Source: Dyadobacter sp. CY261 | GTDB taxonomy: Bacteria; Bacteroidota; Bacteroidia; Cytophagales; Spirosomataceae | Length of the DNA stretch: 64,000 bases | Direction of reading: 5' to 3' | Assembly: GCF_021440085.1 (NCBI RefSeq) | Contig: NZ_JAKCPW010000020.1 | Coordinates: 25,315 to 89,314, forward strand | In this document: positions 44,002 through 53,254 of the stretch, piece by piece | Numbering within the stretch: position 1 is the first letter of the stretch | Layout of the letters: the number at the start of each line of letters is the position of its first letter | Position numbers and translations under genes: made by a program | Notes under the pieces: generated by a model | What the model was told of the DNA's origin: nothing | Seen by the model: the letters and a program-made list of their open reading frames with translations, nothing else | Database searches by the model: none

Positions 44002-44457
44002 TTACTTGATTACAGGCTGGAATACCATTAAGGCATCCTGCTCTACTCCATTCACGGTCATTTTGCGTTTGAGTGTCATTTTGCTGTTGGTCAGCTCTTC
44101 CAGACCGAATTCGCCTGAGAAACCTATGATCTTAATATCCAGCACCTTCTCTTCGTTGGTCAGGCTCCACGTTCCTCCATTGATCACCTGGCTGGATTTT
44201 TGATCGAAAGCCCGAACGGTTGCATTTTGCTGGAACTGGATATCCATCTGCTTGATACCCTTTGTCTCGGTATCCAACTGGTTTTCGGGAATGTCTTTTC
44301 CCGACAAATCTGTCACCGAAGACATCCGCCATGGATAATTGACCAGTATTTTACTCTTTCCTGTCGGCTGCGGCGTTTCCTCATTATCTTTGTCCTTACA
44401 GCTCAGTATCAAAAGCGATAAAAACAGGACTGGAACAAATAGGAGTAATCGTTTCAT
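44002..44457 (-). CDS. Small lipoprotein, lipocalin-like
   Basis: A 151-residue protein with a clear lipoprotein signal (LFLSLLILSCKD). A linker is followed by a beta-rich domain that begins ILVNYPWRMSSVTDLSGKDI and contains GGTWSLTNEEKVLDI. This W-start and G-x-W pattern resembles the small lipocalin-like domains common in Bacteroidota lipoproteins. Function is unknown. A terminator separates it from the transporter downstream. Confidence 0.7.
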   Translation of the reverse strand: MKRLLLFVPVLFLSLLILSCKDKDNEETPQPTGKSKILVNYPWRMSSVTDLSGKDIPENQLDTETKGIKQMDIQFQQNATVRAFDQKSSQVINGGTWSLTNEEKVLDIKIIGFSGEFGLEELTNSKMTLKRKMTVNGVEQDALMVFQPVIK

Positions 44458-44605
44458 GTTGATTGTATTTTACGTTTCAAGGCAATTTCAACTGTGCTGG
44501 AAGGTCGGCGCCGGTACTTTCGGAACGGAGCGTCCCGGGCTGCGCGCCCTGGAAAAGTGAAATTGGCGACATTGCAAAAGTAACGAATTTGTCTGGTCAA
44601 ATCTT

Positions 44606-46237
44606 ATGGCATACTATACAAACATCTACTTAAAGGCATTTTTCAGCATTTTAGCAAGTTTATGGCTTGGCTCATTCAATACTTATAGCCAGAATTGTCA
44701 GCCCGGTTATGTACTAAACCCGGTCGCCACCAACAACAACATCGAGTGGGCCAAGTTTCCCGAATTCTCGCTGCCATTTAAAATCATTTACAGTGGCCCA
44801 AGGTTTGGGGATACTCAGTCCCAGCCTTTAAAACACGGTTTCAGCCACCTTGCAGCATTTAGCGGCCCGGAACCAGGCTCATTACCCGCCAGCAAGCGCG
44901 CAATCCTCTGGTACGGTGTAGCCACTTCAAGTGGTAACCAGCCCTGGGCCGACAACGCCCTTCGCAGCCCGTGGGGAAACGATACTGCGGCTTACCGCAG
45001 CTACTGGGATGCATTTGCGGCATCTGTTACGGATGTAGATGTCGTGTGTCTGGACATCGAGCGCATGCAGCGCGAAGACCGTGACATTCTTGCCTTGAAA
45101 ACCAACGGCCAGATCCCGCAAAGCTACCGGAACCTTTCGGATGCCGACTTCCTTGCAACATACAAGCGTGATATACGCTGGTGGTACACCGAAGCGATCA
45201 ACCGGCTTTGGGCAAAAGGTGTGAAAGCATCGGTTACAAGTTACAGCGACGTCCCTGTCCGCAACACCTGGCTGAATATCACCACCAATAGCTGGCAGGA
45301 CTGGACGACCAATCTTGCCCGCACGCATTACCTTACACAGGACAATGCAGGCAAGATCGGTGGCAGCTTTTACAATGCAATGGATTTTCTTTCCCCTTCA
45401 CCCTATTACTATTACGGCTACGACCATCCGATTGGTAAAGATTACCTCTCCTATTTGTTGTTCTCCATCGAATCTAATGCGGCCTGGAGCGACAAGCCCA
45501 TCATTCCCTTCCTCTGGTTACGCGTGCACGACAGCTACGATGCAAACACGCCGATGATCACCGATTTCATGGCCGAGGCGACCGCGATATTCCCCTTCTT
45601 TTCTGGCGCGAAAGGATTGTGGATTTGGGAAAACCCGTTTCTCCCAAGCGACCGGCAAGAAAACTACGGGCCTTACGAGCATTTTATTTACGGGCTTTAC
45701 CGGTTGTCGCAATTTAAGGAAATGCTTGAAGGCGACTATGAACTCGTCATACCTATGTCGGCACGGGATAATATGGAACAACAAAACCCGGTTTGGCGCG
45801 GGATTGTAAAAGACGGGAGTATCCTGATAGCGGCGCAAAATCCTTATGCGGCAGATAATGCGACCACATCAATCACGGTGTCTTACCAGAACTGGGCGCG
45901 GAACATTACCATGAAAGGCAAGGAAGTTTTCCTCTGTAAATTCGATCTAAGCGACAATGTAAATGGCATCGAGCCTTCCCTTGATTTTGTAAACGTGTAT
46001 CCAAATCCCGCCGCCTCGGAGCTCAGGGTATCTCTGGCCGGTGTGAGCGGTGTGACAGATGTCGATTTTGCTCTGACCAATACCAAGGGCCAAACCTTTC
46101 GCCAACAAAAGCTGAAAGCCTTCGCCGGCGAAACGACGACAACCATTACATTACCCAAACTTTCATCTGGCATATATTTTGCCCGGTTTACGACCAGTAA
46201 CCGAACTGTCATCAAAAAGGTGGTGATCCTGCAATAG
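44606..46237 (+). CDS. T9SS-exported protein with unrecognised (possibly TIM-barrel) catalytic-like domain
   Basis: A 543-residue protein with a signal peptide (FSILASLWLGSFNTYSQ) and a C-terminal type-A sorting domain for the type IX secretion system (FVNVYPNPAASELRVSL through SSGIYFARFTTSNRTVIKKV). The region between (about residues 35-430) has features of a (beta/alpha)8 glycosidase: VDVVCLDIERMQ with acidic residues after a beta strand, AMDFLSPSPYYY, IIPFLWLRV and GLWIWENPF. I recognise no specific family. It should be anchored at or released from the cell surface and may act on carbohydrates (inference). Confidence 0.8.
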   Translation: MAYYTNIYLKAFFSILASLWLGSFNTYSQNCQPGYVLNPVATNNNIEWAKFPEFSLPFKIIYSGPRFGDTQSQPLKHGFSHLAAFSGPEPGSLPASKRAILWYGVATSSGNQPWADNALRSPWGNDTAAYRSYWDAFAASVTDVDVVCLDIERMQREDRDILALKTNGQIPQSYRNLSDADFLATYKRDIRWWYTEAINRLWAKGVKASVTSYSDVPVRNTWLNITTNSWQDWTTNLARTHYLTQDNAGKIGGSFYNAMDFLSPSPYYYYGYDHPIGKDYLSYLLFSIESNAAWSDKPIIPFLWLRVHDSYDANTPMITDFMAEATAIFPFFSGAKGLWIWENPFLPSDRQENYGPYEHFIYGLYRLSQFKEMLEGDYELVIPMSARDNMEQQNPVWRGIVKDGSILIAAQNPYAADNATTSITVSYQNWARNITMKGKEVFLCKFDLSDNVNGIEPSLDFVNVYPNPAASELRVSLAGVSGVTDVDFALTNTKGQTFRQQKLKAFAGETTTTITLPKLSSGIYFARFTTSNRTVIKKVVILQ

Positions 46238-46250
46238 CCACCTCACTATT

Positions 46251-48266
46251 ATGAACCGTCTTAGCCAGCAAACCAGCCCATATCTACTTCAACACGCCCA
46301 CAATCCTGTCGATTGGTATCCCTGGGGCGAGGAAGCATTATCCAAAGCTAAAAGCGAAAACAAGCCTATTCTGGTCAGTATTGGCTATTCGGCCTGCCAT
46401 TGGTGCCATGTGATGGAACGCGAATGCTTTGAAAAAGAGCCCATCGCGCAGCTCATGAACCAGTATTTCGTTTGCATTAAGGTCGACCGGGAAGAGCGGC
46501 CCGATGTGGACGCGGTGTATATGGATGCCGTACAGGCTATGGGTGTACGTGGAGGATGGCCGTTAAACGTGTTTCTGCTGCCCGATACGAAGCCTTTTTA
46601 TGGGGTAACTTACCTGCCGCCACAAAACTGGGTCCAGCTTCTCAAAAGCATCAACAAGGCATTTACAGATCATTATGACGAGCTGGCGAGCTCTGCAGAA
46701 GGTTTTGTAGAAAACATGATCGCCTCCGAAAGCCAGAAATACGGGCTCGAACATGCTACTGGGCCGTTTAATACCGACGACCTCGACTTGATGTTCGAGC
46801 AATTGCAAAGGCATTTCGACACTCAAAAAGGCGGGATGGACCGCGCACCTAAATTCATGATGCCTTCCATTTACAAGTTTCTGCTGCGCTATTTTGATCT
46901 CAGCCAAAACCCGGAGGCATTGGCGCAGGTAGAACTTTCATTGAACCGGATTGCACTGGGAGGCATTTACGATCACGTCGGGGGTGGCTGGGCACGCTAT
47001 TCTGTCGACGAGGACTGGTTTATTCCCCATTTTGAGAAAATGCTTTATGACAACGCGCAACTATTGAGCGTTTATGCCGAAGCCTATTCACTCACCAAGA
47101 GCCCGCTTTATGCAAACCGCATCGAGCGGAGCATTCAATGGCTTTCCGATGAAATGCGCAGCTCCGATGGAGGTTTCTTTTCTGCGTTGGACGCGGACAG
47201 CGAGGGCATCGAAGGTAAATTTTATATCTGGACCGAGGTTGAGCTTAAAGAAACGCTCGGAGAGGATTTTGATTGGTTTTCAAAACTTTATAAAATATCC
47301 AGACACGGTAACTGGGAACACGGTTTTAACCATTTGCACCTGACAGAGCCTGCCGAACATGCGGCCAGGACCGCAGGAATCCAGTCAAATGACTTTCCGC
47401 AATTGTATGCCAATGCATTAACCAAATTGGCAGAGAAAAGGCGGGGAAAAATCAGACCCGGACTTGACGATAAAATTCTGGCCTCCTGGAACGGATTGCT
47501 TATCAAAGGCCTTGCCGATTGCTACCGCGCATTAGGCCGTGAAGAAATCCGCAACCTGGCCATTGCTACTGGCCACTTCATGTCGGAAAAAATGACAGAC
47601 GGAGGCACCCTCAAACACAGTTATAAAAACGGAATAGCCACCGTAACCGGCTTTCTGGAAGACTATGCGGCTGTCATTGAAGGCTACCTGGGCCTCTATC
47701 AGGTTACTTTTGACGAAAACTGGCTGCTCAAAGCGCAGCAACTGGCAGACTATACGCTTAGCAACTTTTTCGACCGATCAGAAGGCTTCTTCTATTTTAC
47801 CGATGCATATGGCGAAGTATTAATTGCGCGTAAAAAAGAGCTTTTCGATAACGTTATTCCCGCCTCCAACTCGATGATGGCCCATAATCTGTATGTTCTG
47901 GGCAAAATGCTGGACCGTAGCGACTATATCGAAGTTGCCGACAACATGCTTTCCAAAATGACGAAGCTGCTGCTGGCCGACGTGCAGTGGGTAACCAACT
48001 GGGCCGCCCTCTATTGCCAGCGCGCGGTGCCTACGGCCGAAATTGCGATAGTCGGTGCTGATGCGGATGCTATTCGCAAGGATTTCGACCGCTTCTTTGT
48101 ACCCAACAAAATTGTTATGGGCACAAGCACTTACTCCACCCTGCCGCTTCTAGCCAACAGGACGGAAATCAATGCCAAAACCGCGATTTACGTTTGTTAT
48201 GATAAAACCTGCCAGTTACCGGTGACCAAAGTAGAAGAGGCGCTCAGCCAAGTTGCCGGCGTTTAA
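46251..48266 (+). CDS. Thioredoxin-domain protein of the YyaL/DUF255 (SSP411) family
   Basis: A 671-residue protein of standard family length. The N-terminal DUF255 thioredoxin-like domain has NRLSQQTSPYLLQHAHNPVD and a CxxC at C49-C52 (SACHWCHVMERE). The remainder is an (alpha/alpha)6-barrel-like domain with GGIYDHVGGGWARYSVDEDW and ALDADSEGIEGKFYIWT. The family is widespread, human SPATA20 included, but its substrate is uncertain. It lies 13 nt after the T9SS protein gene, so the two may be co-transcribed. Its last 4 nt overlap the convergent DinB gene. Confidence 0.92.
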   Translation: MNRLSQQTSPYLLQHAHNPVDWYPWGEEALSKAKSENKPILVSIGYSACHWCHVMERECFEKEPIAQLMNQYFVCIKVDREERPDVDAVYMDAVQAMGVRGGWPLNVFLLPDTKPFYGVTYLPPQNWVQLLKSINKAFTDHYDELASSAEGFVENMIASESQKYGLEHATGPFNTDDLDLMFEQLQRHFDTQKGGMDRAPKFMMPSIYKFLLRYFDLSQNPEALAQVELSLNRIALGGIYDHVGGGWARYSVDEDWFIPHFEKMLYDNAQLLSVYAEAYSLTKSPLYANRIERSIQWLSDEMRSSDGGFFSALDADSEGIEGKFYIWTEVELKETLGEDFDWFSKLYKISRHGNWEHGFNHLHLTEPAEHAARTAGIQSNDFPQLYANALTKLAEKRRGKIRPGLDDKILASWNGLLIKGLADCYRALGREEIRNLAIATGHFMSEKMTDGGTLKHSYKNGIATVTGFLEDYAAVIEGYLGLYQVTFDENWLLKAQQLADYTLSNFFDRSEGFFYFTDAYGEVLIARKKELFDNVIPASNSMMAHNLYVLGKMLDRSDYIEVADNMLSKMTKLLLADVQWVTNWAALYCQRAVPTAEIAIVGADADAIRKDFDRFFVPNKIVMGTSTYSTLPLLANRTEINAKTAIYVCYDKTCQLPVTKVEEALSQVAGV

Positions 48267-48781
48267 AGCAGTGGAAAATAACGCTCACGGACTACATTCA
48301 TGTGGTGCACTGGGTGCCCAAGGATCACAAAGGCTAAGGCGAGCGCCGATATTTCAGTATTGTTTGCATTACCTGGGTTCGTTAGCATCGTCTGATCCAT
48401 ATTCCGAAACAAGGTTATTGTGCTGCGCCGGACTTCCCGGAATTCGTCCATCAAATCGTTGACGGTTCTATGGCTGGCAATGGTATTCGCGGCCAGGATC
48501 GCCTCGTCATAGCCTGGCAACTGTGTTTTATCATTTCTTGAAAAACGAAGCGCCCGGTATGCCATGATCCGCTCATTGTCGATCACATGCTGTAAAATGT
48601 CTTTGATACTCCATTTACCTTCCGCATAAACCCGATCGCCCAATGCCGCCAGTGCCTGTGTTTCGGCAAATACATGATCAGGCGCGTAGTTTTCAAAGCC
48701 CTCAAAAAGGTCGATGTCCTCGATCAGGTTAATATATCTGTCAAAAAACTGTGGCATGGGTACGATTTGTGATCTTTTCAT
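48263..48781 (-). CDS. DinB/YfiT-like family protein
   Basis: A 172-residue four-helix-bundle DinB-type protein. Metal-ligand histidines are expected in WSIKDILQHVIDNERIMAYR and in ALAFVILGHPVHHMNVVRE, with HRTVNDLMDEFREVR between them. Such proteins are metal-dependent, probably thiol-S-transferase-like or stress proteins, with unknown substrates. It is followed upstream (15 nt) by the DUF6265-like gene in the same direction. Confidence 0.85.
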   Translation of the reverse strand: MKRSQIVPMPQFFDRYINLIEDIDLFEGFENYAPDHVFAETQALAALGDRVYAEGKWSIKDILQHVIDNERIMAYRALRFSRNDKTQLPGYDEAILAANTIASHRTVNDLMDEFREVRRSTITLFRNMDQTMLTNPGNANNTEISALALAFVILGHPVHHMNVVRERYFPLL

Positions 48782-48796
48782 GGTGTTGGTGATTGG

Positions 48797-49300
48797 TTAA
48801 TGTATTCGTTTGTAGGGATAATCGACCCTGCGAGATTTTGTATTCACTTCGCCTTCGATGTAGGCAAAAAGCAAATCGCCTGATTTGAAATCATAAACAA
48901 TGCGCTTGGGAAAATCGTGATGCAGATTTTCAAACACAAAGCGGTTACCCTTGATGGATTTCAGTTTGAAAAGCACTTCCTTATCCCCGTTCTGTCCTGC
49001 GGCAACCGGCGCGTAAACGATCTCGGTGCCCTGGATGTAAAGCCGCACCTTTTCAAGGGGTGTCGTGTCCGCATTGGTCAGTGTGTAGCTCATTCCGGCG
49101 AACTCCTTCTCACTTTTACGCATCCAGGTTTCATATATGTCGCCGCGTTCACGTTTATTTAGCCAGGTTCCGACAATGGGTTTAAGTTTTTCAAAATCCT
49201 TTTGGTTAAACGATGTATCCTGCAAAAATCCGCAGCATAGCGGCAAGAGGACTATCAGTAGCCTCTTTTTTAGCTGAAACAAAGCATGATAGGCGCGCAT
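48797..49300 (-). CDS. DUF6265-like exported protein
   Basis: About 167 residues with an N-terminal hydrophobic segment (RLLIVLLPLCCGFLQ) and a small beta domain: KLKPIVGTWLNKRERGDIYE, FAGMSYTLTNADTTPLEKV and VFENLHHDFPKRIVYDF. These resemble the DUF6265 family. The ATG at 49300 is preferred because it places the hydrophobic segment near the N-terminus; the frame continues upstream to 49345. Function unknown. Confidence 0.65.
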   Translation of the reverse strand: MRAYHALFQLKKRLLIVLLPLCCGFLQDTSFNQKDFEKLKPIVGTWLNKRERGDIYETWMRKSEKEFAGMSYTLTNADTTPLEKVRLYIQGTEIVYAPVAAGQNGDKEVLFKLKSIKGNRFVFENLHHDFPKRIVYDFKSGDLLFAYIEGEVNTKSRRVDYPYKRIH

Positions 49301-49474
49301 GGTGTACAGATCAAATGTTGTGCCGATCAAGTTAGCAAATTTCACGGCTCATTAGATTAACACATTTCACTCACCTACCTGAAATCCAAATAAATAGCAC
49401 ATTCATCCTACATTAATTAACCTTCGGTTACGATATTTTGCAGAAACCCAGCCGGTTATTGATCTTACAGGTCC

Positions 49475-49506
49475 TTGCTTATATGTACCTAAAATGATTA
49501 CATTTG
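49475..49506 (+). promoter_or_regulatory. Promoter overlapping the annotated-type start of the next gene
   Basis: TTG at 49475-49477, 21 nt, then TACATTTG at 49499-49506. Transcription would start near 49513. This places the start codon of the following gene downstream of the first possible TTG at 49504. Confidence 0.5.
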
Positions 49507-49527
49507 GTTATAAATCCTCTTTCAGAA

Positions 49528-50079
49528 TTGAGAAGAATCGTGTCGATAGGGTTATTCTTACTGCTGCTCTACAATGTGTTTGGGCTTAGCTTCGCCGTTC
49601 TTTTATTTGAAAAAGACTACCAAATCGCATCCGCCAGCGTCCCTTCTGAGTCGCGCGTGCTGAAAATGTACCTGCCGTCTCTCCCCTATTCGGGAAACCT
49701 TGAAATAACAGAGGATATAAAGGGACTGGTGAGGCACGATGGCCAATTCTACAATCCAACCGGTGTGTTGCACGAGAACGATACGCTGTATGTGACGCTT
49801 CAGTCCAATGAGGCGGCGCGTGATCATTTTTTCGAGCTTGCCAATGCGATGCAGCTTCTCAACGACCCGCAAACCGATGCGCCTGAAAATCCTTATGAAA
49901 AGGCGGTCGAGCTCCTTGGCAGCCTATTAAAGGTCTACATTGCTGGTAACCAGAAATTTTCCTTCCCGTATGAAGACAGTGCCCAGGGACGATTTATTAC
50001 TTCATACATTCATTTCGCCGCAACACATTATCATTCATTCAAGAGCTTGCTGGCCTCTCCACCGCCAGAACGCTGCTAA
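49528..50079 (+). CDS. Hypothetical membrane-anchored protein
   Basis: About 183 residues: one N-terminal membrane anchor (IVSIGLFLLLLYNVFGLSFAV) and a periplasmic part containing NLEITEDIKGLVRHDGQFY and HENDTLYVTLQSNEAARDHF. It resembles a group of Bacteroidota proteins of unknown function that open with RRIV-type sequence, which favours the TTG start at 49528 (GTG 49540 is the alternative). The frame is open from a TTG at 49504, but that codon lies within the predicted promoter. Its neighbours give no functional hint. Confidence 0.6.
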   Translation: MRRIVSIGLFLLLLYNVFGLSFAVLLFEKDYQIASASVPSESRVLKMYLPSLPYSGNLEITEDIKGLVRHDGQFYNPTGVLHENDTLYVTLQSNEAARDHFFELANAMQLLNDPQTDAPENPYEKAVELLGSLLKVYIAGNQKFSFPYEDSAQGRFITSYIHFAATHYHSFKSLLASPPPERC

Positions 50080-50195
50080 GAATTGCCCCGAACCATAATG
50101 ATTAATGACCGGGAATATAGCCTGATCAAACAGCGCTATGCAATACGATTTAGCGTCTGCATTGGCAGGTGCACAACTCACTAACATGTAATCCT

Positions 50196-51122
50196 ATGAT
50201 ATATTCTTTACATAAAAAAGGGCTGCGCGTGCTCGTCTCGCTGCTGACAATGGCCGGCTCGATTCCCGCTGTTTACGCCCAAATGCCCAATGATGCTATT
50301 TATATGGGCAAGAAAACAGCATGTCTCGCTGTCAGTTACACGCACAGCTCCTGGGACCAGTATTGGGAAAATTCTTTAAAACGAGAAAACCTGAACATCG
50401 GTACCCACACCACACAAAGCGTAATGCCCATGCTGGCTGTGGGTATCACCAAAAACCTCAATGCCATTATCGCCGTGCCTTACATCTGGACGCAGGCAAG
50501 TGCTGGAAACCTGAAATGGCATAAGGGTGTTCAGGACGCTTCTCTTTGGCTCAAATACCGCTTTTTCAACAAATCGGGCTTCTCGCTGCATGCGATTGGA
50601 GGCGGATCAATCCCGCTGACTAATTACATTCCGGATTTTATGCCTATGTCTATTGGAATGCAATGTAAAACCGCAACTGCACGCCTTTTGGCCAGCTACC
50701 GCCATAAAAGCGGCATTTATCTGACCGCTTCGGGCAGCTACATTTTCCGCAGCAAAATCACCATCGACCGCGACTCCTACCAGGCTGACGACAAGTTGTA
50801 CAACACCAACAAAGTTTCCCCACCTAATGCCTACGACGCGTCGGCAAGGTTGGGTTATCTCAAAAAAGCGATTCAGGCCGAAGGATTCGTCGAATACGGC
50901 GCTTGTGATGGCGGTGATAATATCCGTCGCAACGATATGCCGTTCCCGACTAACAATATGAAATCGACGGTAGTGGGTGTGTATGCCAAATTCCAGCCCA
51001 AAAACATCGGTGTCAACGCGCGCGCCTCGCATGTGATCGAGGGGCGCAATGTAGGCCAGAGCACCACATACTCAATTGGTGTTCTTTACCAGTTCCGCTA
51101 TGCCAAAGAAGCTAAAAACTAA
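50196..51122 (+). CDS. Predicted outer-membrane beta-barrel protein
   Basis: About 308 residues with a signal peptide (RVLVSLLTMAGSIPAVYAQ) and alternating strands through the C-terminus, ending in an aromatic-rich strand (YSIGVLYQFRY). Repeated sections such as KNLNAIIAVPYIWTQA and DASLWLKYRFF resemble transport-type barrels (SphA/MetA-like) by pattern only. The ATG at 50196 is preferred; the frame opens at a GTG at 50169. It lies 18 nt upstream of the haloperoxidase-like lipoprotein and probably forms a unit with it. Confidence 0.7.
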   Translation: MIYSLHKKGLRVLVSLLTMAGSIPAVYAQMPNDAIYMGKKTACLAVSYTHSSWDQYWENSLKRENLNIGTHTTQSVMPMLAVGITKNLNAIIAVPYIWTQASAGNLKWHKGVQDASLWLKYRFFNKSGFSLHAIGGGSIPLTNYIPDFMPMSIGMQCKTATARLLASYRHKSGIYLTASGSYIFRSKITIDRDSYQADDKLYNTNKVSPPNAYDASARLGYLKKAIQAEGFVEYGACDGGDNIRRNDMPFPTNNMKSTVVGVYAKFQPKNIGVNARASHVIEGRNVGQSTTYSIGVLYQFRYAKEAKN

Positions 51123-51140
51123 TTTTCAAATAGGAATACA

Positions 51141-52703
51141 ATGAAATCCAACCATATATTTATCCGACACGCCATCACTCGCCTGATAATTCCGATGCTA
51201 TCGGTGATCATGCTTTGGTCGTGTTCAAAGACCGTCGACGAGCCTACCGCAGGCATTAACACACCATCCAGCCTGGATGAAAGAGCCGGCACCTGGAAAC
51301 CTTATGTGCTCGCATCATCGAGCGAAATTGCCGTTGCAGAACCAAAGGCCATTTCTTCGGATGAATATAAAGCCGAGCTCAAAAAGCTGAAAGAGGCGGC
51401 AGATGCCACTACACCTCAGCAACGCGAACAGGTGAACTACTGGGGAGCGGGAGCTGTGTACCGTTGGAATGAGATCGGGCGCGAACTTGCAGCACGCTAC
51501 AACACTCCTCCCGCCTCCAACGCGGAGGGTAAATACCCTGTGCCCGATGCTGCCAACCCGTTGAAAGACCCAAAATTCCCATTTGCCAACCCGCCTTACA
51601 CAGCGCGCGCGCTGGCATACCTGAGCGTGGCACAGTACGACGCGCTGGTGACCGCATGGAATTATAAGTTCAAATACAACCGAAAAGCCCCTTCGAAAAA
51701 CGACACTTCGATTAAAACTTTGCTGCCCGTAAGCGAGCTGCCTTCCTATCCGTCGGAAGATGCCGTGGTAGCAGAGGCCTCTGTGGTTATCCTGAAAGCG
51801 ATGTTCCCCGGTGAAGTGGCCTATCTGGATGCCAAACTTGCTGAGCATAAAAGCAGCAGAACGTGGGCGGGGATGAATGTCGAGAGCGATATTTTAGCCG
51901 GTTCGGATCTTGGAAAAGCAGTTGGAGCCAAAATAATGGCCCGCGCACGTACCGACAAGATGGGGGCAGCCAACAACCAGGCTCAAACCGCCGCGATGAT
52001 CGCCAATGCGCGAAAGATTGGCATCGATGAACCTTGGGTAAGCCAGGAATTCCCGCCACGACCGCCTATGCTTCCTACTTATGGATTTGTAAAAACCTGG
52101 AATTTCGATTCGGCAACGGTAGTAGCGCTTCGCCCTGAAGCGCCACCGGCCATCGGCAGCCCTGCATTCCAGAAAGATATGAATGAGCTGCTTAACATTG
52201 CCAAAAACCAGACCCGCGAACAGGCGCGCATTGCAAGCTTCTGGTCAGACGGCGTGGGCAGTTATACGCCTCCCGGACACTGGCACAGGAAGGGCGCTTC
52301 GCTCTGCCATGAAAACAATTACAGCGAAGTCCGCACCGCTCGCACGCTTGCGCTTCTGGGTACCACCCTGCAGGACGCCGGAATTTGCTGCTGGGATGTG
52401 AAGTATTATTTTTACTATCCTCGTCCAAACCAGATGAGCAGCAAGGTCAAGACATCTGTGGGACTACCGAACTTTCCGTCCTACACATCCGGCCACTCCA
52501 CTTTCTCTGGGGCTGCGGCCGAAATACTGGCGCACATCTTCCCCGACAAAAAGAAAGAAGTTGACGATATGGCTTCCGAAGCATCCGTTTCACGCATTTA
52601 CGGTATGATCCACTACCGCTTCGACTGCGAAGTCGGATTGGCTTCGGGACATAAAATTGGTGGTTATGCTGTGCAAAGGGCCAAGACTGACGGTGCTGAG
52701 TAG
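51141..52703 (+). CDS. Vanadium-dependent haloperoxidase / PAP2-family lipoprotein
   Basis: A 520-residue lipoprotein (lipobox near LSVIMLWSC). The C-terminal half has the vanadate/phosphate-binding triad of the haloperoxidase-acid phosphatase superfamily: K-x6-R-P in KYYFYYPRP, SGH in YTSGHSTFSG, and SR-x5-H in SRIYGMIHYRFD. The preceding helical region matches the long N-terminal part of bacterial vanadium haloperoxidase-like proteins. It could halogenate with peroxide or act as a phosphatase; the motifs do not decide. It follows an outer-membrane barrel gene by 18 nt and is closed by a terminator. Confidence 0.88.
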   Translation: MKSNHIFIRHAITRLIIPMLSVIMLWSCSKTVDEPTAGINTPSSLDERAGTWKPYVLASSSEIAVAEPKAISSDEYKAELKKLKEAADATTPQQREQVNYWGAGAVYRWNEIGRELAARYNTPPASNAEGKYPVPDAANPLKDPKFPFANPPYTARALAYLSVAQYDALVTAWNYKFKYNRKAPSKNDTSIKTLLPVSELPSYPSEDAVVAEASVVILKAMFPGEVAYLDAKLAEHKSSRTWAGMNVESDILAGSDLGKAVGAKIMARARTDKMGAANNQAQTAAMIANARKIGIDEPWVSQEFPPRPPMLPTYGFVKTWNFDSATVVALRPEAPPAIGSPAFQKDMNELLNIAKNQTREQARIASFWSDGVGSYTPPGHWHRKGASLCHENNYSEVRTARTLALLGTTLQDAGICCWDVKYYFYYPRPNQMSSKVKTSVGLPNFPSYTSGHSTFSGAAAEILAHIFPDKKKEVDDMASEASVSRIYGMIHYRFDCEVGLASGHKIGGYAVQRAKTDGAE

Positions 52704-52720
52704 TTTTTTAGATTTTATCA

Positions 52721-52757
52721 ATGTAAAAGCCCGACCTTGACGATCGGGCTTTTACAT
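52721..52757. terminator. Bidirectional terminator after the haloperoxidase gene
   Basis: TGTAAAAGCCCGA (52722-52734) pairs perfectly with TCGGGCTTTTACA (52744-52756) around a 9-nt loop. Internal A and T tracts make it usable by both convergent transcripts. Confidence 0.85.
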
Positions 52758-52765
52758 TTACACGG

Positions 52766-53254
52766 TCAAATCGGCTGATCCCCTGTCAGTCGCTTCCCGT
52801 GGGTAAGCATATCGATCATTTTAGTGATGCGGGCTATTTTGGTTTCGTCTTTTTTGGCACCATAGACCCAGTCGCGGTATTCTTTTTGAGCGCCTTCGCC
52901 AAGTTTTTTAAAGTTCTCGTAAGCCTTTGGCTCGTCTTTGAGGCAATCGAGTAGCTCTTCCGGGATGCCCAAAGCGCTATCGTCGGCGTAAAGCATTACG
53001 TGCACCCAATCACCTTCTTTTTTCCCAATTTTCTTTCTGATTTCGGCTTTTACCGGCAGAAACAGCTGGCCGGTCCCCATAGGCATTAGATTATAGCTCA
53101 GCAGTTGATAATTATCTATCGTCCCCTTGACTTTCACCATCCCGAACTTCCTCTTGAGCTCGGGCGGGATTTCAGAAATAATCACATAAGTCCAGCCGCC
53201 CTTGCCCGGAAACTTTTCCAACTGGTATTTTTGATCAACCAACAGCAGCTCCAT
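52766..53254 (-). CDS. YdeI/OmpD-associated-type protein with DUF1905 domain
   Basis: About 162 residues. The N-terminal DUF1905-like domain contains QLEKFPGKGGWTYVII, MVKVKGTIDNYQLLSYNLMP and FLPVKAEIRKKIGKKEGDWV. The C-terminal bacteriocin-protection/YdeI-like segment reads LGEGAQKEYRDWVYGAKKDE with TKIARITKMIDML. The ATG at 53254 overlaps the stop of the preceding TfoX-like gene (TAATG), which indicates coupling; an upstream frame to 53305 lies inside that gene. Function in the cell is unknown. Confidence 0.82.
   Translation of the reverse strand: MELLLVDQKYQLEKFPGKGGWTYVIISEIPPELKRKFGMVKVKGTIDNYQLLSYNLMPMGTGQLFLPVKAEIRKKIGKKEGDWVHVMLYADDSALGIPEELLDCLKDEPKAYENFKKLGEGAQKEYRDWVYGAKKDETKIARITKMIDMLTHGKRLTGDQPI

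Noticed and set aside
44575..44582. TACTTTTG on the minus strand as promoter of the small lipoprotein gene
   Set aside because: The nearest TTG is only 15 nt upstream, outside the usual 19-21 spacing, and the leader would be about 110 nt.
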